Positions 15,715 to 24,548 of a stretch of DNA of 64,000 nucleotides are shown piece after piece. This stretch comes from Ruminococcus sp. (GTDB lineage Bacteria; Bacillota; Clostridia; Oscillospirales; Ruminococcaceae). Where the stretch lies: NCBI GenBank assembly GCA_017623515.1, contig JAGAOV010000008.1:51330-115329 (forward strand), in the 5' to 3' direction. A program made the position numbers and the translations under genes. Under the pieces are notes generated by a model, which saw only the letters and a program-made list of their open reading frames with translations, did not search any database and was not told where the DNA came from. Numbering within the stretch: position 1 is the first letter of the stretch; each line of letters starts with the position of its first letter.

Positions 15715-17450
15715 TGCGGTACACTTCCTTTCTGCTGTGCTTCATAAACCTCACGGTATATCTCATTATTCTCTATAAGCTCCTCGTGTGTGCCAACGCC
15801 TGTTACAACGCCGTTATCAAGAACAATAGTGAAATCTGCATCCTGAATGGAGCTTATTCTCTGAGCAATGATAAACTTTGTAGTATCCGGTATCTCCTCA
15901 AGGAACGCCTTTCTTATCATTGCATCAGTATGAGTATCAACTGCACTGGTCGAATCGTCCAGAATGAGTATCTTGGGTTTTTTGAGAAGTGCTCTTGCTA
16001 TACATAGTCTCTGCTTCTGTCCGCCGGAAACATTTGAGCCGCCCTGTTCTATATATGTATCATAGCCGTCAGGGAATGCGCTTACAAAGTCATGGGCGCA
16101 GGCAAGCTTGCAGGCATGGATAATTTCCTCATCTGTGGCGTTCTCATTGCCCCAGCGGAGATTCTCCTTGATAGTGCCGGAGAAGAGGACGTTCTTCTGG
16201 AGAACCATTGCTACCTCCTGACGGAGAACGTCAAGGTCGTACTCACGTACATCCAGTCCGCCTACCTTGACACTGCCCTTTGTTACATCGTAAAGTCTCG
16301 GAATAAGCTGCACCAGAGAGCTTTTGCCGCTGCCTGTGCCGCCCAGAATTCCTACAGTTGCGCCTGCCGGAATCTCTATATCAATATTTTTAAGGCAGCA
16401 TTTATCCTCCTTGCCGGAGTAGCTGAAGCTTACATCCTCAAATGCTACAGAGCCGTCCTTTACATCCATAACTGCATTTGCCGGAGAACGTACATCGCTC
16501 TTTTCATCCAGTATCTCAACAACTCGCTCCGCAGAGGCTCTTGACATGATTATCATTACAAATACCATGGAAAGCATCATAAGGCTGCCGAGTATCTGCA
16601 TTGCATAGGTCATCATGCTCATAAGCTCACCTGTGCTGAAATCCCTGCCGCCCGACAGCACGATAATTCTTGCACCGAACCAGCTGAGAAGAATTATTGC
16701 AGCATACATACAGGTCTGCATAAGAGGATTCGTGAGAGTCATGCGCTTTTCAGCCTTTACAAAGTCAGAATATATCTCTCCCGAAATATCCCCGAATTTC
16801 TTCTTCTCATATTCCTCACGGACAAAGGATTTCACAACACGTATGCCGTGAAGATTCTCCTGTACAACACCGTTCAGCTTGTCGTAGGTCTTGAACACAC
16901 GCTTGAATATAGGGTGAACCTTGGTCATAATAAGGAATATACCTGCGGCAAGCACCGGCATTATACAAAGAAATATGACCGCAAGCTCAGCATTTACCAT
17001 AAACGCCATAACCAGCGAAAAGATAAGCATGGCAGGCGTTCTCAGCGCTATACGCACCAGCATCTGGTATGAGTTCTGCAAATTCTGTACGTCCGTGGTA
17101 AGTCTCGTTACTATGCTGGACGCTGAGAATTTGTCGATATTCCTGAATGAATAGGTCTGCACGTTGTGGAACATGTCATGCCTCAGATTCTTCGCAAAGC
17201 CTGAGGACGCTACCGCCGCATACTTTCCGGCAAGTACTCCGAACACCAGTGACATTATTACAAATACCACCAGCGCAGCACCCGTTACTATAAGTGCATG
17301 GAAATCTCCGCCGTCTATTCCCTCATCTATCAGCTTCGCCATGTATAACGGTATTATTACCTCCATGACTACTTCCAGCGTGATGAATATCGGCGCAAGT
17401 ATTGTGGGCTTCTTATACTCCCGTATACAGCCCATAAGCCTACGTATCAT
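15711..17450 (-). CDS. ABC exporter half-transporter, degenerate-site subunit
   Basis: 579 residues, with a transmembrane domain about 1-310 and NBD about 335-570. Walker A (GGTGSGKSS) and the signature (VSGGQKQ) are intact. The residue after Walker B is Asp instead of Glu (ILILDDSTSA), and the switch His is Gln (IIAQRISSI). These two changes mark the non-catalytic half of heterodimeric exporters, in which one ATP site turns over slowly or only binds. The pairing with the complete subunit that follows (4-nt overlap) is therefore expected to be obligatory. Start chosen at the ATG behind GGAGGAAG. Confidence 0.93.
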   Translation of the reverse strand: MIRRLMGCIREYKKPTILAPIFITLEVVMEVIIPLYMAKLIDEGIDGGDFHALIVTGAALVVFVIMSLVFGVLAGKYAAVASSGFAKNLRHDMFHNVQTYSFRNIDKFSASSIVTRLTTDVQNLQNSYQMLVRIALRTPAMLIFSLVMAFMVNAELAVIFLCIMPVLAAGIFLIMTKVHPIFKRVFKTYDKLNGVVQENLHGIRVVKSFVREEYEKKKFGDISGEIYSDFVKAEKRMTLTNPLMQTCMYAAIILLSWFGARIIVLSGGRDFSTGELMSMMTYAMQILGSLMMLSMVFVMIIMSRASAERVVEILDEKSDVRSPANAVMDVKDGSVAFEDVSFSYSGKEDKCCLKNIDIEIPAGATVGILGGTGSGKSSLVQLIPRLYDVTKGSVKVGGLDVREYDLDVLRQEVAMVLQKNVLFSGTIKENLRWGNENATDEEIIHACKLACAHDFVSAFPDGYDTYIEQGGSNVSGGQKQRLCIARALLKKPKILILDDSTSAVDTHTDAMIRKAFLEEIPDTTKFIIAQRISSIQDADFTIVLDNGVVTGVGTHEELIENNEIYREVYEAQQKGSVPQ

Positions 17451-17535
17451 ATTTCTTCCTCCATTTCTTAATGTTATCCTTTCATAATACCATAAATCTG
17501 TAAATATTTAAAGCGGTTTTGGTGTTGGTTTGGTG

Positions 17536-17576
17536 AAAAAAGGGCAGGTTCTGAACTTTCTGAATCTGCCCTTTTT
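17536..17576. terminator. Bidirectional terminator between toxN and the ABC operon
   Basis: An 11-bp stem AAAAAGGGCAG/CTGCCCTTTTT with an 18-nt loop, U-rich on either strand. It lies 7 nt after the toxN stop and upstream of the ABC genes. Confidence 0.85.
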
Positions 17577-17582
17577 ATGTAT

Positions 17583-18110
17583 TCAAATTTTTTCCGATCG
17601 CTTTTTTAATACTTCCTCAAGCTTTCTGAAATCACAGCAGCGGCGGCTCAGATTTCGGAATTTGTCAGGAGTTTCAGTCACAAGGCGGTACAGCTTGTTA
17701 GCTTTTCTTGAAATCAACTCTTTATTCTTATTGCACCAGTCCAATTGAATATTAAGTATTTTTTTGCGTCCGCATTCACTCGGAGTATCTGAATTGCATG
17801 GACGAATGTTTATTGGGGTTATAACTGATTTAGTAACAGGAATCATGTTATTGAAATTCAACGCTCCTATGATTTTTCCCTTATCATCAATAATCCTCGA
17901 AAAATCTTCCCTGTTATTCATTGTCTGGTGTTTTGGCTTAGGAGAAGTTAATGGGACACAATACTGCTTTTCATCACAAATAATAATTACGCCCACAAAA
18001 GGACGGGTTTCTTTATGATTTTGCGGAGATATGGACATTACCTTATCATCAGCCTTAGCTAAATCCCGAATATATTTCATATCAACTTGATAAAAATTCA
18101 GATTTTTCAC
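17583..18110 (-). CDS. toxN: Type III toxin, ToxN/AbiQ-family endoribonuclease
   Basis: 175 residues. The family landmarks are present: an N-terminal KYIRDLAKADDKV, a PFVGVIIICDEKQYCVPLTSPKPKH stretch (landmarks PFVGV and VPLTSPKPKH), and a central IGALNFNNMIPV strand. ToxN is a sequence-specific endoribonuclease held inactive by its own RNA antitoxin, and it aborts phage infection when released. Support is strong because three 35-nt tandem repeats and a short terminator lie directly upstream, the classical toxI-terminator-toxN order. It starts at a GTG 7 nt after AAGG; leaky reading through the toxI terminator would set toxin level. Confidence 0.9.
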   Translation of the reverse strand: MKNLNFYQVDMKYIRDLAKADDKVMSISPQNHKETRPFVGVIIICDEKQYCVPLTSPKPKHQTMNNREDFSRIIDDKGKIIGALNFNNMIPVTKSVITPINIRPCNSDTPSECGRKKILNIQLDWCNKNKELISRKANKLYRLVTETPDKFRNLSRRCCDFRKLEEVLKKRSEKI

Positions 18111-18134
18111 ATTAACACCTTCAAATAAAATTAT

Positions 18135-18165
18135 AAAAAAAGCTGTGCCGAAACACAGCTTTTTT
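18135..18165 (-). terminator. Terminator between toxI and toxN
   Basis: A 12-bp stem AAAAAAGCTGTG/CACAGCTTTTTT with a 6-nt loop, U-rich tail. It sits between the antitoxin repeats and toxN, where type III systems use partial read-through to set the RNA:toxin ratio. Confidence 0.9.
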
Positions 18166-18319
18166 GCTTTTTAACTCCCACTTAACGGTAGGGTCCACCT
18201 ACTTTAAAACTCCCACTTAACGGTAGGGTCCACCTACTTTAAAACTCCCACTTGCGGTAGGGTCCACCTGCTTTTTACAGAGGACTGATCCTCCATATGA
18301 TAAGTATGCACTTATCTTC
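18135..18319 (-). ncRNA. toxI: ToxI antitoxin RNA with three 35-nt tandem repeats
   Basis: Three tandem units at exact 35-nt period (18173-18207, 18208-18242, 18243-about 18276; the last is one base shorter). On the minus strand each unit reads around AGGTGGACCCTACCG...AAGTGGGAGTTTTAA and has a GTAGG/CCTAC hairpin followed by GTGGGA, fitting a small pseudoknot. The number and length of repeats match known ToxI/AbiQ antitoxins (about 3 units of 34-36 nt). The transcript should run from about 18319 (promoter 18326-18354) to the terminator at 18135-18165. The leader also has two perfect hairpins, 18299-18316 and 18280-18293. Confidence 0.88.
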
Positions 18320-18325
18320 GTTTTT

Positions 18326-18354
18326 ATTATACTCTTTTCCCGCAGATTTGTCAA
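18326..18354 (-). promoter_or_regulatory. Promoter of toxI-toxN
   Basis: Minus strand: consensus -35 TTGACA (18354-18349), 17-nt spacer, consensus -10 TATAAT (18331-18326). It is one of the strongest-looking promoters in the window, as expected for an antitoxin made in excess. Confidence 0.88.
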
Positions 18355-18372
18355 TCCCTGATTTTTCCGAAT

Positions 18373-19392
18373 CTAACTCTCCACGATCTCCGCACCGGTG
18401 TAATAATGCATAAGTATCTCCTGCCAGTCCGCGCCGGTTTTTGCCATAGCGTCCGCGCCGTACTGACTCATTCCAACGCCGTGACCGTATCCCTTTGTAG
18501 TAATGGTGCATGTATCGCCGTCCCATTCTACTTCAAAAGCAGCACTTCTCAGGGACAGAGCCGTTCGCACCTCCTGACCGGTAACGGCTGTACCGCCGGC
18601 ATTTGCAGTGAGAACTGTTCCCGAATCCGATACCTCCTCGGCTGTAAGCCACTTTTTTACAGGCAGTGAGAAATCAGCATCAGGGAAAGCATCCTCAAGG
18701 AGAGTTTTCAGCTCTGCCGCTTCAAATACAGTTTCCTCAAGGAAATTCGGAGCATTTTCATCCGCTGTGCTTTCCGCAGGCACAAGATACGGTACATCCG
18801 CACCCCATACATTTTCGGCACTTTCAGTAGTACCGGATGACATTGAACAGAACGCCGCAAGTATTGGTTCATCCTCGTACACCAGAATATACGGCAGGAC
18901 TTCATCGACGGCAGCGGTTATCTTTTCATAAGCCTGCTCAAAACCAGAACCATAGAACTGCCTTGCCTGACTTTCCGTGAAGTATGCCTGATAACGGCTG
19001 CTGTCGTTTGAGAGCTGCGCTCCGCAAAGTTCAGGAGTCGGATTTTCAGATTCGAGAAGCTGCTGTCTGACTGCATATGTATGCACTGCAACAGCCTGTG
19101 ATTTGAGTGCCTCCTCTTCAAATGAAGCTGGCATTTCCGCACATACTGCGCCGATTATGTACTCCCTCATGGAAAGCTCCCTCACCTCTCCGGTTGAAAC
19201 ATCAAACATGAGGATAGTTTCTGTGCTGCTTAACTTTCCTGCGGCAGAGACCTTTTCTGCGGAATGCTTTGTTTCAGCTTCGCTTGTGCTTGTGATTTCT
19301 GCCGTGTTTTCCTTTGCGATAGCCGCCGGAACTGCCGGAATAGCTGTGATGATAAGTGCAAAACAAAGCATCATTAATCCGTATTTTTTCAT
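18373..19392 (-). CDS. spoIID: SpoIID/LytB-domain protein (stage II sporulation protein D type)
   Basis: 339 residues. An N-terminal signal/anchor (about 5-26) is followed by a Ser/Thr/Glu linker to about 60. The SpoIID domain then carries MREYIIGAVCAEMPASFEEEALKSQAVAVHTYA-type landmarks (EYIIGAV, EALKSQAVA), ends with GYGHGVGMSQYGADAMA near 305-320, and finishes with the ILMHYYTGAEI tail. SpoIID is a lytic transglycosylase acting with SpoIIP in septal peptidoglycan thinning and engulfment. No spoIIP or spoIIQ is adjacent, so a SpoIID-like wall enzyme outside sporulation cannot be excluded. Start supported by AAAGGACAC upstream. Confidence 0.88.
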   Translation of the reverse strand: MKKYGLMMLCFALIITAIPAVPAAIAKENTAEITSTSEAETKHSAEKVSAAGKLSSTETILMFDVSTGEVRELSMREYIIGAVCAEMPASFEEEALKSQAVAVHTYAVRQQLLESENPTPELCGAQLSNDSSRYQAYFTESQARQFYGSGFEQAYEKITAAVDEVLPYILVYEDEPILAAFCSMSSGTTESAENVWGADVPYLVPAESTADENAPNFLEETVFEAAELKTLLEDAFPDADFSLPVKKWLTAEEVSDSGTVLTANAGGTAVTGQEVRTALSLRSAAFEVEWDGDTCTITTKGYGHGVGMSQYGADAMAKTGADWQEILMHYYTGAEIVES

Positions 19393-19495
19393 GTGATGTG
19401 TCCTTTCTTTTTTTACGAATATTCGTATATTTCGCCCATGTCCGAAAAATTACAGGAACTGCGCCGTACAATATCTGGACTGATGAATCCTATTC

Positions 19496-19524
19496 TTGAC
19501 ATGCAACTATTTTTAATGTATAAT
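19496..19524 (+). promoter_or_regulatory. Promoter of the citrate synthase gene
   Basis: -35 TTGACA (19496-19501), 17-nt spacer, -10 TATAAT (19519-19524); start codon 40 nt downstream behind GGAGGT. Confidence 0.88.
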
Positions 19525-19563
19525 AGTTGATGTATATATTCAGAAGTAATGGAGGTATAATAT

Positions 19564-20958
19564 ATGAATCAGCAGATCGAAAGCTATCTCAGACTTAAAC
19601 AGGAGGAATCTAATCTCGATATTTCATCCTTATGCGGCAGACTGGCAGAATATTCCCAGATAGACGCTTCACTTTATGAAAAGTACAACGTAAGAAGAGG
19701 TCTCCGCTACGGCGACGGCTCCGGCGTTGCAGCCGGTATTACACGCATATGCAGCGTTCACGGCTACATCATCGACGAGGGTATACGTACCCCTATTCCA
19801 GGTGAACTTATCTACCGTGGATACGACATAAACGACCTTGTGGAAAATGCTGAAAAGGAAGACCGCTTTGTATTTGAAGAGGTTATCCATCTGCTCCTGT
19901 TCGGTCAGCTGCCTACAGAAAAGGAGCTGGCAGAATGTGAACATGCCCTGAGCATAAGAAGAGAACTGCCGCCGGGATTCCTCGTTGATTCCATTATGCA
20001 GTCTCCTTCAAAGAATATCATGAACAAGCTCTCAAGAAGTATCCTGTCCCTCTATTCTTATGACGAAAATCCGGACAATACAACTCTTGAGGACGAAATG
20101 CGCATTGCTCTGAGCCTTATCGCAAAAATGCCCAACCTCATGAACGGCGCATATCAGACAAAGCGTCATAAATTCGACAACGCAAGCATGGTAATGCACC
20201 AGCTCAGACCGGAGGAAAAGACGGCTGAATCTATCCTCTCACTCCTGAGAAACGACAGAAACTACACCAGAAAGGAAGCACAGCTTCTTGACGTTATGCT
20301 TGCTCTCCACGCAGAACACGGCGGCGGCAATAACTCTACCTTTGCATGCCGTGTAGCTACATCCTCCGGTACTGATCCTTATGCAGCATACGCTTCCGCT
20401 GTCAACTCTCTCAAAGGCCCAAGACACGGCGGCGCAAACATCAAGGTTATCGAAATGCTTGATGACATAAAGGCGCATGTAAAGAACTGGGAGGACGAAG
20501 GTGAGGTTGCAGATTACCTGACAAAGCACCTGAAACGTGAAGCCGGTGACAGAAGCGGTCTCATATACGGTATGGGACACGCCGTATATACTCTCTCCGA
20601 TCCGAGAGCCGTTATCCTCAAGCGCAAAGCCTTTGAGCTTGCCAAGGGCAGAGAAATCGAGGCTGAATTCCGTCTCCTCGACCTTATCGAAAAGCTCACT
20701 CCTGAACTTATGGTAAAGGTAAGAGGTATCGACAAGACTGTTTGTGCAAATGTTGACATGTACTCCGGTCTCGTTTACAGAATGCTGGGCATTCCGGACG
20801 ATCTCTTTACTCCGCTTTTCGCTTCTGCACGTATGGTAGGCTGGTCTGCTCACCGTATGGAAGAAATACTTACGGGCAAGAGAATAATCCGTCCGGCATA
20901 CCGTACTATTGCAAAGGGAAAAACATATATCCCTCTCAGCGAACGTACAGAGGACTGA
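19564..20958 (+). CDS. Citrate synthase
   Basis: 464 residues, longer than the common 370-430 because of an N-terminal extension of about 50 residues. It joins oxaloacetate and acetyl-CoA to make citrate; here it most likely feeds 2-oxoglutarate and glutamate synthesis rather than a full cycle. Catalytic landmarks: ALHAEHGGGNNSTFACRVA (His for oxaloacetate), LKGPRHGGAN, GMGHAVYTLSDPRA (catalytic His), and the late RMVGWSAHRMEE carrying the active-site region and Arg. Start set by GGAGGT 8 nt upstream. No other cycle enzymes are adjacent. The next gene starts 8 bp after its stop. Confidence 0.93.
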   Translation: MNQQIESYLRLKQEESNLDISSLCGRLAEYSQIDASLYEKYNVRRGLRYGDGSGVAAGITRICSVHGYIIDEGIRTPIPGELIYRGYDINDLVENAEKEDRFVFEEVIHLLLFGQLPTEKELAECEHALSIRRELPPGFLVDSIMQSPSKNIMNKLSRSILSLYSYDENPDNTTLEDEMRIALSLIAKMPNLMNGAYQTKRHKFDNASMVMHQLRPEEKTAESILSLLRNDRNYTRKEAQLLDVMLALHAEHGGGNNSTFACRVATSSGTDPYAAYASAVNSLKGPRHGGANIKVIEMLDDIKAHVKNWEDEGEVADYLTKHLKREAGDRSGLIYGMGHAVYTLSDPRAVILKRKAFELAKGREIEAEFRLLDLIEKLTPELMVKVRGIDKTVCANVDMYSGLVYRMLGIPDDLFTPLFASARMVGWSAHRMEEILTGKRIIRPAYRTIAKGKTYIPLSERTED

Positions 20959-20966
20959 TCTTTAAT

Positions 20967-22277
20967 ATGATAAAAAAATGCTTGTCCGCTGCGGCAGCCT
21001 TGTCCCTCCTGCTTACAGGCTGCTCCTTCGGTGCGTCTGTTGATTCTCTTCTCGTGCCGCCAAGCCTGAGTCAGGAACAGGAGCAGATATATCAGGCTCT
21101 TCAGAATGCCGTGGGCAAGGACATAAAGCTCCAGTATCCCACCTCCGGTGACTATCTCTCAGCATTTATCCTGTCGGATTTCGACAGGGACGGCGCAGAG
21201 GAAGCTCTTGTTTTCTATGAAAAAACAGGTCTTTCTGCTGTGGAAAATCCTCTCCGCATGAACGTCCTCGATAAAGACGGAAGCAGCTGGAGATCTGTCT
21301 GCGATATTCCGGCGGCAGGTGCTGAGATAGAAAAGGTCATGATCTCACCTATAGGCAATGATGACGATGCGAGAATAGTTATAGGCTATTCCGTTGCCGA
21401 TCAGTACGACCGTGTCCTCGTTGTCTATGACTATGAAAATTCTGCTCTTGAACAATGCTTTACGGAGAGCTACTCCCTATTCGATATACATGACCTCGAC
21501 GGCAATATGACTAAGGAACTTCTCATTCTCCGTGCTGATTCCTCCGGTGCAAAATCCAAGGCGGCTGTATATTCGCCGGACGCTGACGGTCAGTACCGCA
21601 AAACTCAGTTATCTCTCCGCAGCAGCTGTAACGGATTCAGTCAGGTTCTCTATCAAAATCAGGAGGACGGTTCAGCTGTTGTTTATGCAGATATGCTCAC
21701 CGGAGTTACCACTATCCAGACAGAGCTTTTCCGCTATGACGGCAGCTCCATGTCCCATGTACTCACCGACGAAAGCGCACCATCCGAGACTATGCGTTCT
21801 GTAAGCTGTCTTACTCTTGACATAGACTCCGACGGTACGCCGGAGATTCCCGTACAGACCGTTTTTCCGGGCTATGAGGGCAATGCCGCTGACCAGAATA
21901 TCCGTCTAACAAGATGGATGACTGAAGAAAACGGATCTCTCACGGAAAAATACCGTGGCTTCTACAGCGTAAGTGACGGCTATGCATTCATGCTCCCAAA
22001 GGAGTGGCAGAATGATGTCACGGCTGTAAGTGACGGTATCACCGGTGATATTGTATTCTACCATTTCACCGGCACTCTCACCGAACCTATGCAGGAACTT
22101 ATGCGCATCGGCATGGCTTCTGACCGTGAAACAAGGGATTCCCTCATTGAGGACGGCTATAAGCTTCTTCATTCAAGAGGCAATGCTTATTATTTTATGA
22201 ATGTGATATACAGCACGGACAGCCTTTATCTTCCGGAAAGCAAGCTTCTCGGATGCTTTCTGTTCGTGAATGGGTGA
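20967..22277 (+). CDS. Secreted lipoprotein of unknown function with repeat-like Asp-rich segments
   Basis: 436 residues with a type II signal peptide: KK, a hydrophobic stretch and the lipobox LLTGC (Cys about 19). The mature part has several FG-GAP/VCBS-like Asp-rich segments (FILSDFDRDGAEEALVFYE, FDIHDLDGNMTKELLIL, LDIDSDGTPEIPVQT), each a strand after a D-x-D-x-D-G loop that could bind calcium. I do not recognise a named family. It follows citrate synthase by 8 bp and so may be co-transcribed, though no functional link is evident. Confidence 0.8.
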   Translation: MIKKCLSAAAALSLLLTGCSFGASVDSLLVPPSLSQEQEQIYQALQNAVGKDIKLQYPTSGDYLSAFILSDFDRDGAEEALVFYEKTGLSAVENPLRMNVLDKDGSSWRSVCDIPAAGAEIEKVMISPIGNDDDARIVIGYSVADQYDRVLVVYDYENSALEQCFTESYSLFDIHDLDGNMTKELLILRADSSGAKSKAAVYSPDADGQYRKTQLSLRSSCNGFSQVLYQNQEDGSAVVYADMLTGVTTIQTELFRYDGSSMSHVLTDESAPSETMRSVSCLTLDIDSDGTPEIPVQTVFPGYEGNAADQNIRLTRWMTEENGSLTEKYRGFYSVSDGYAFMLPKEWQNDVTAVSDGITGDIVFYHFTGTLTEPMQELMRIGMASDRETRDSLIEDGYKLLHSRGNAYYFMNVIYSTDSLYLPESKLLGCFLFVNG

Positions 22278-22296
22278 AAATCTGATTTATAATCTA

Positions 22297-22356
22297 TGCG
22301 CCTTCAGGCGCACAGCTAAAGCCTTCCATTAGTAAGGGGAGCTTTGGCGGTGCACC
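22297..22356. repeat. Palindromic repeat fragment, family B
   Basis: Contains the hairpin TGCGCC-TTCA-GGCGCA and the TAGTAAGGGGAGC block shared with copies at 25844, 56611, 58866 and 63793. It lies between the lipoprotein and the response regulator genes. Confidence 0.6.
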
Positions 22357-22400
22357 TGAATGCTATACATCGCATAATTAAAAGAAAGGAAAACGCAGAA

Positions 22401-23099
22401 ATGAAACGTATTCTGGTTTGTGAAGATGAAGACGCAATCCGTGAGTTTGTGGTTATGAACCTCAAACGTATCGGATATGACGTTGTTGACGTAAACTGCG
22501 GCGAGGACGCTCTTGCAACCTTCGACGCTGCCGGCGGTAATTTCGACATCGTTCTGCTGGATCTTATGATGCCCGGAATCGACGGCTTTACCGTATGTAA
22601 AAAGCTCCGTGAAAAAAGCTCCACTCTTGGTATTATCATGCTCACAGCACGTTCTCAGGAAATGGACAAGGTAAGCGGTCTTATGATGGGTGCGGATGAC
22701 TATATCACAAAACCATTCTCCCTCTCAGAGCTTACCGCAAGAGTTGACGCTATTTACAGACGTGTCTGCATGAGCTTCATCAAAGACGAAAAATCTCCCC
22801 TCATCCACAGCGGCCCGTTTACTCTCAATCTCAAAAGCCGTACTGTTACCAAAAACGGCGCACTCATTGAGCTTACTCAGGTTGAATACCAGATAATGGA
22901 ATACTTCCTCAATAACAAAAATACTGCTCTCGACAGAGCAAGCATTCTCGATCATATCTGGGGTGACGGTTATTTCGGCGATGACAAAATAGTTGATGTA
23001 AACATCCGCAGAATACGCATGAAGATAGAGGATGAGCCATCCAGTCCTAAGTATATCACAACTATATGGGGCTACGGCTATAAATGGAATGATCAGTAA
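22401..23099 (+). CDS. Response regulator, OmpR/PhoB family
   Basis: 232 residues. The receiver domain (1-120) has the acidic pair EDED near the N-terminus, the phospho-acceptor Asp in VLLDLMMPGIDG (about 53), Thr in MLTARS, and Lys in TKPF. A winged-helix DNA-binding domain (about 135-230) ends with YITTIWGYGYKW. I start at the ATG at 22401 (AAAGGA 10 nt upstream); the longer frame runs into the repeat. The stop overlaps the histidine kinase start by 11 nt, so the two form one system. Target genes are unknown. Confidence 0.95.
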   Translation: MKRILVCEDEDAIREFVVMNLKRIGYDVVDVNCGEDALATFDAAGGNFDIVLLDLMMPGIDGFTVCKKLREKSSTLGIIMLTARSQEMDKVSGLMMGADDYITKPFSLSELTARVDAIYRRVCMSFIKDEKSPLIHSGPFTLNLKSRTVTKNGALIELTQVEYQIMEYFLNNKNTALDRASILDHIWGDGYFGDDKIVDVNIRRIRMKIEDEPSSPKYITTIWGYGYKWNDQ

Positions 23100-24543
23100 A
23101 CGCAGACGCAGAAAGCGTTCTCCAAGAAAGGACACCATTGTACGCAGATGGATGGTCAATAACCTCGGTCTTATCGTTCTGCTCCTTGTAGTCATCATGG
23201 CTGCTGTTGTATACGCCCTCCAGAACTACTACTACACCTCTGCTCAGCAGTACCTCAATACCAAGATAAATTCCGTTTCCTCCGTGCTTACACGCTACGC
23301 TCAGGATAAGGATGTAAACTTTTCCGCAGAGCTTCGCAGCACTCTGGAAAACTTCTCCGATAAGGACAAAATGGAACTTATGGCAATTGATTCCAAGGGC
23401 AGAGTTATTCTCACCTCATCCGGCTTTCCGCCATCGGATAATATGGAAATGCCCGATTATCAGTCACTAATGGAAGGCGGCTCCGGCTACTGGACAGGTA
23501 AGGTTTCAGGAGAAAAGGTCATGGCGGTATGCGTTGATATTTCCGGCATAAGCACTGAATACAATGCAATACGTGTTATAACCTCGCTCCGTGAAATAGA
23601 CGGAGCAATGCTTACCTATGTTGCTATAATTGCCGCTGCCTGCCTGCTGGTGGTCATACTCCTCCTCATTACAGGAAACTACTTTGTAAACAGTATCATT
23701 AAGCCTATCACTGCTATAAATGAGACTACCAAGAAATTCGCAAAGGGTGATTTCAAGGAACGCATTGAAAAGGCTACTGAGGATGAAATAGGCGATCTCT
23801 GCGATTCTATAAACAACATGGCAGAGGCTCTTGCCTCTACAGATGCTATGAAAAATGAGTTTATCTCCTCTGTTTCCCATGAACTCCGCACACCTCTTAC
23901 CGCCATAAAAGGCTGGGCAGAAACTCTTTCCTACGATGTAGACAAGGAAACTGTTAAAAAAGGCGTAAGAGTTATTCAGAACGAGACTGAACGCCTTTCC
24001 GAAATGGTTGAGGAGCTTCTGGACTTTTCACGTATGCAAAGCGGCAAGTTTTCGCTCCGCATGGAAAAAATGGATCTCCTTGCAGAACTGGGCGATGCTG
24101 TGCTTATTTATGCTGAAAAGGCAAGGCGTGAGAATATACGCATGATATACAACGAGCCGGAGATGCTGCCATTTGTATACGGTGACAGAAACAGAATACG
24201 TCAGGTCTTTATCAACATCATCGACAACGCTATAAAGTACTCCAATGCCGGAGGAACTGTAGTTATCGGGGCGGACTCTGTGAGCAATAAGATTCAGGTT
24301 ATTGTCACCGACAATGGCGTTGGCATCAGTAAACAGGATCTGCCGAGGGTAAAGACAAAATTTTTTAAGGCGAATCAGACAAGACGTGGAAGCGGTATCG
24401 GACTTGCGGTTGCTGATGAAATCATCACCATGCACGGCGGTAATCTGAGGATCGACAGCACACTCGGCGAGGGTACAAGTGTTATTATTACCTTGCCGGC
24501 ATGGGCGGATCAACCGGCTGGATCTGGTGAGCCGACGAAATAA
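23089..24543 (+). CDS. Sensor histidine kinase, PhoR/ResE-like
   Basis: 484 residues. A basic N-terminus is followed by TM1 (about 22-44), an extracytoplasmic sensor of about 130 residues, TM2 (about 175-200), HAMP (about 200-250), HisKA with phospho-His in SSVSHELRTPLTAIKGW (about 264), and a HATPase domain with N-box NIIDNAIKYS, G1 DNGVGIS and G2 GSGIGLAVADEI. The frame opens earlier at 23032, inside the response regulator gene; the ATG at 23089 (ATGATCAGTAA overlap) is the natural start. It should phosphorylate the upstream regulator. The signal is unknown. A family A repeat follows the stop. Confidence 0.94.
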   Translation: MISKRRRRKRSPRKDTIVRRWMVNNLGLIVLLLVVIMAAVVYALQNYYYTSAQQYLNTKINSVSSVLTRYAQDKDVNFSAELRSTLENFSDKDKMELMAIDSKGRVILTSSGFPPSDNMEMPDYQSLMEGGSGYWTGKVSGEKVMAVCVDISGISTEYNAIRVITSLREIDGAMLTYVAIIAAACLLVVILLLITGNYFVNSIIKPITAINETTKKFAKGDFKERIEKATEDEIGDLCDSINNMAEALASTDAMKNEFISSVSHELRTPLTAIKGWAETLSYDVDKETVKKGVRVIQNETERLSEMVEELLDFSRMQSGKFSLRMEKMDLLAELGDAVLIYAEKARRENIRMIYNEPEMLPFVYGDRNRIRQVFINIIDNAIKYSNAGGTVVIGADSVSNKIQVIVTDNGVGISKQDLPRVKTKFFKANQTRRGSGIGLAVADEIITMHGGNLRIDSTLGEGTSVIITLPAWADQPAGSGEPTK

Positions 24544-24548
24544 CGGCT

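Noticed and set aside
18173-18276. Direct repeats with a CRISPR-like look
   Set aside because: Units are contiguous at 35 nt with no unique spacers, and sit between a promoter and a terminator before a ToxN gene; they are the ToxI antitoxin.
20239-20853. Long antisense frame opposite citrate synthase
   Set aside because: It lies wholly opposite a strong, conserved gene, with no ribosome site and no recognisable protein.
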